Source of the DNA: Betaproteobacteria bacterium
GTDB lineage: Bacteria; Pseudomonadota; Gammaproteobacteria; Burkholderiales; Casimicrobiaceae
Assembly (NCBI GenBank): GCA_003153335.1
Contig: PLYG01000209.1
Coordinates: forward strand, 1 to 5,144
DNA length: 5,144 nt
Direction: 5' to 3'
This document shows, piece after piece, positions 5,092 through 5,144 of this stretch; the stretch's first letter is position 1; each line of letters begins with the position of its first letter. The translations under genes and the position numbers were made by a program. Under the pieces are notes generated by a model. That model was not told the DNA's origin, searched no databases, and worked only from the letters and a program-made list of their open reading frames with translations.

Positions 5092-5144
5092 GGTTATTGG
5101 TTTTTCCTCAGTGGATGGAAAGCGCACGATGCATCAGCCACGCG

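Overview
The window is GC-rich bacterial DNA with five protein-coding genes on compact spacing, Gram-negative signal sequences (a periplasmic export signal and an outer-membrane-type lipoprotein signal) and an OmpA-type peptidoglycan anchor. Together with the style of the partial gene at the left edge, which resembles conserved hypothetical proteins I associate with Betaproteobacteria, this suggests a proteobacterium, most likely betaproteobacterial (Burkholderiales-like). That assignment rests on recognition, not on a search. No rRNA, tRNA, CRISPR, insertion sequence or phage gene is visible.

Layout, left to right. (1) Bases 1-446, minus strand: N-terminal 148 residues of a conserved hypothetical protein that runs off the left edge. 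(2) 447-801: a gene-free stretch of about 355 bases with several inverted repeats and no credible ORF. (3) 802-840: a strong intrinsic terminator for the next gene. (4) 852-1928, minus: a secreted six-bladed Kelch beta-propeller. (5) 1929-2042: a spacer with a plausible sigma70 promoter and an inverted repeat close to its expected start point. (6) 2043-2951, minus: a beta-hydroxyacid dehydrogenase with an NAD-type Asp. (7) 2952-3078: a divergent control region with a consensus -35 box and several palindromes. (8) 3079-3969, plus: a second beta-hydroxyacid dehydrogenase with an NADP-type Asn-Arg-Thr. (9) 4000-5091, minus, convergent with the previous gene: an outer-membrane lipoprotein with a DUF4398-like N-terminus, a long Ala/Gln heptad coiled coil built from 21-bp DNA repeats, and a C-terminal OmpA peptidoglycan-binding domain.

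How the genes may work together. The two dehydrogenases share one 127-bp intergenic region, belong to the same superfamily and carry different cofactor signatures, so they may handle related hydroxyacid or semialdehyde substrates in opposite redox directions. The Kelch gene lies 114 bp downstream of the NAD-type dehydrogenase on the same strand. It could be co-transcribed or use its own promoter, and its product acts in the periplasm, not the cytosol. The OmpA-like lipoprotein and the left-edge gene look unrelated to this metabolic block. I see no defence system or mobile element. The most unusual structures are the exact heptad repeat of the lipoprotein, the divergent dehydrogenase pair and the hairpin-rich gap.
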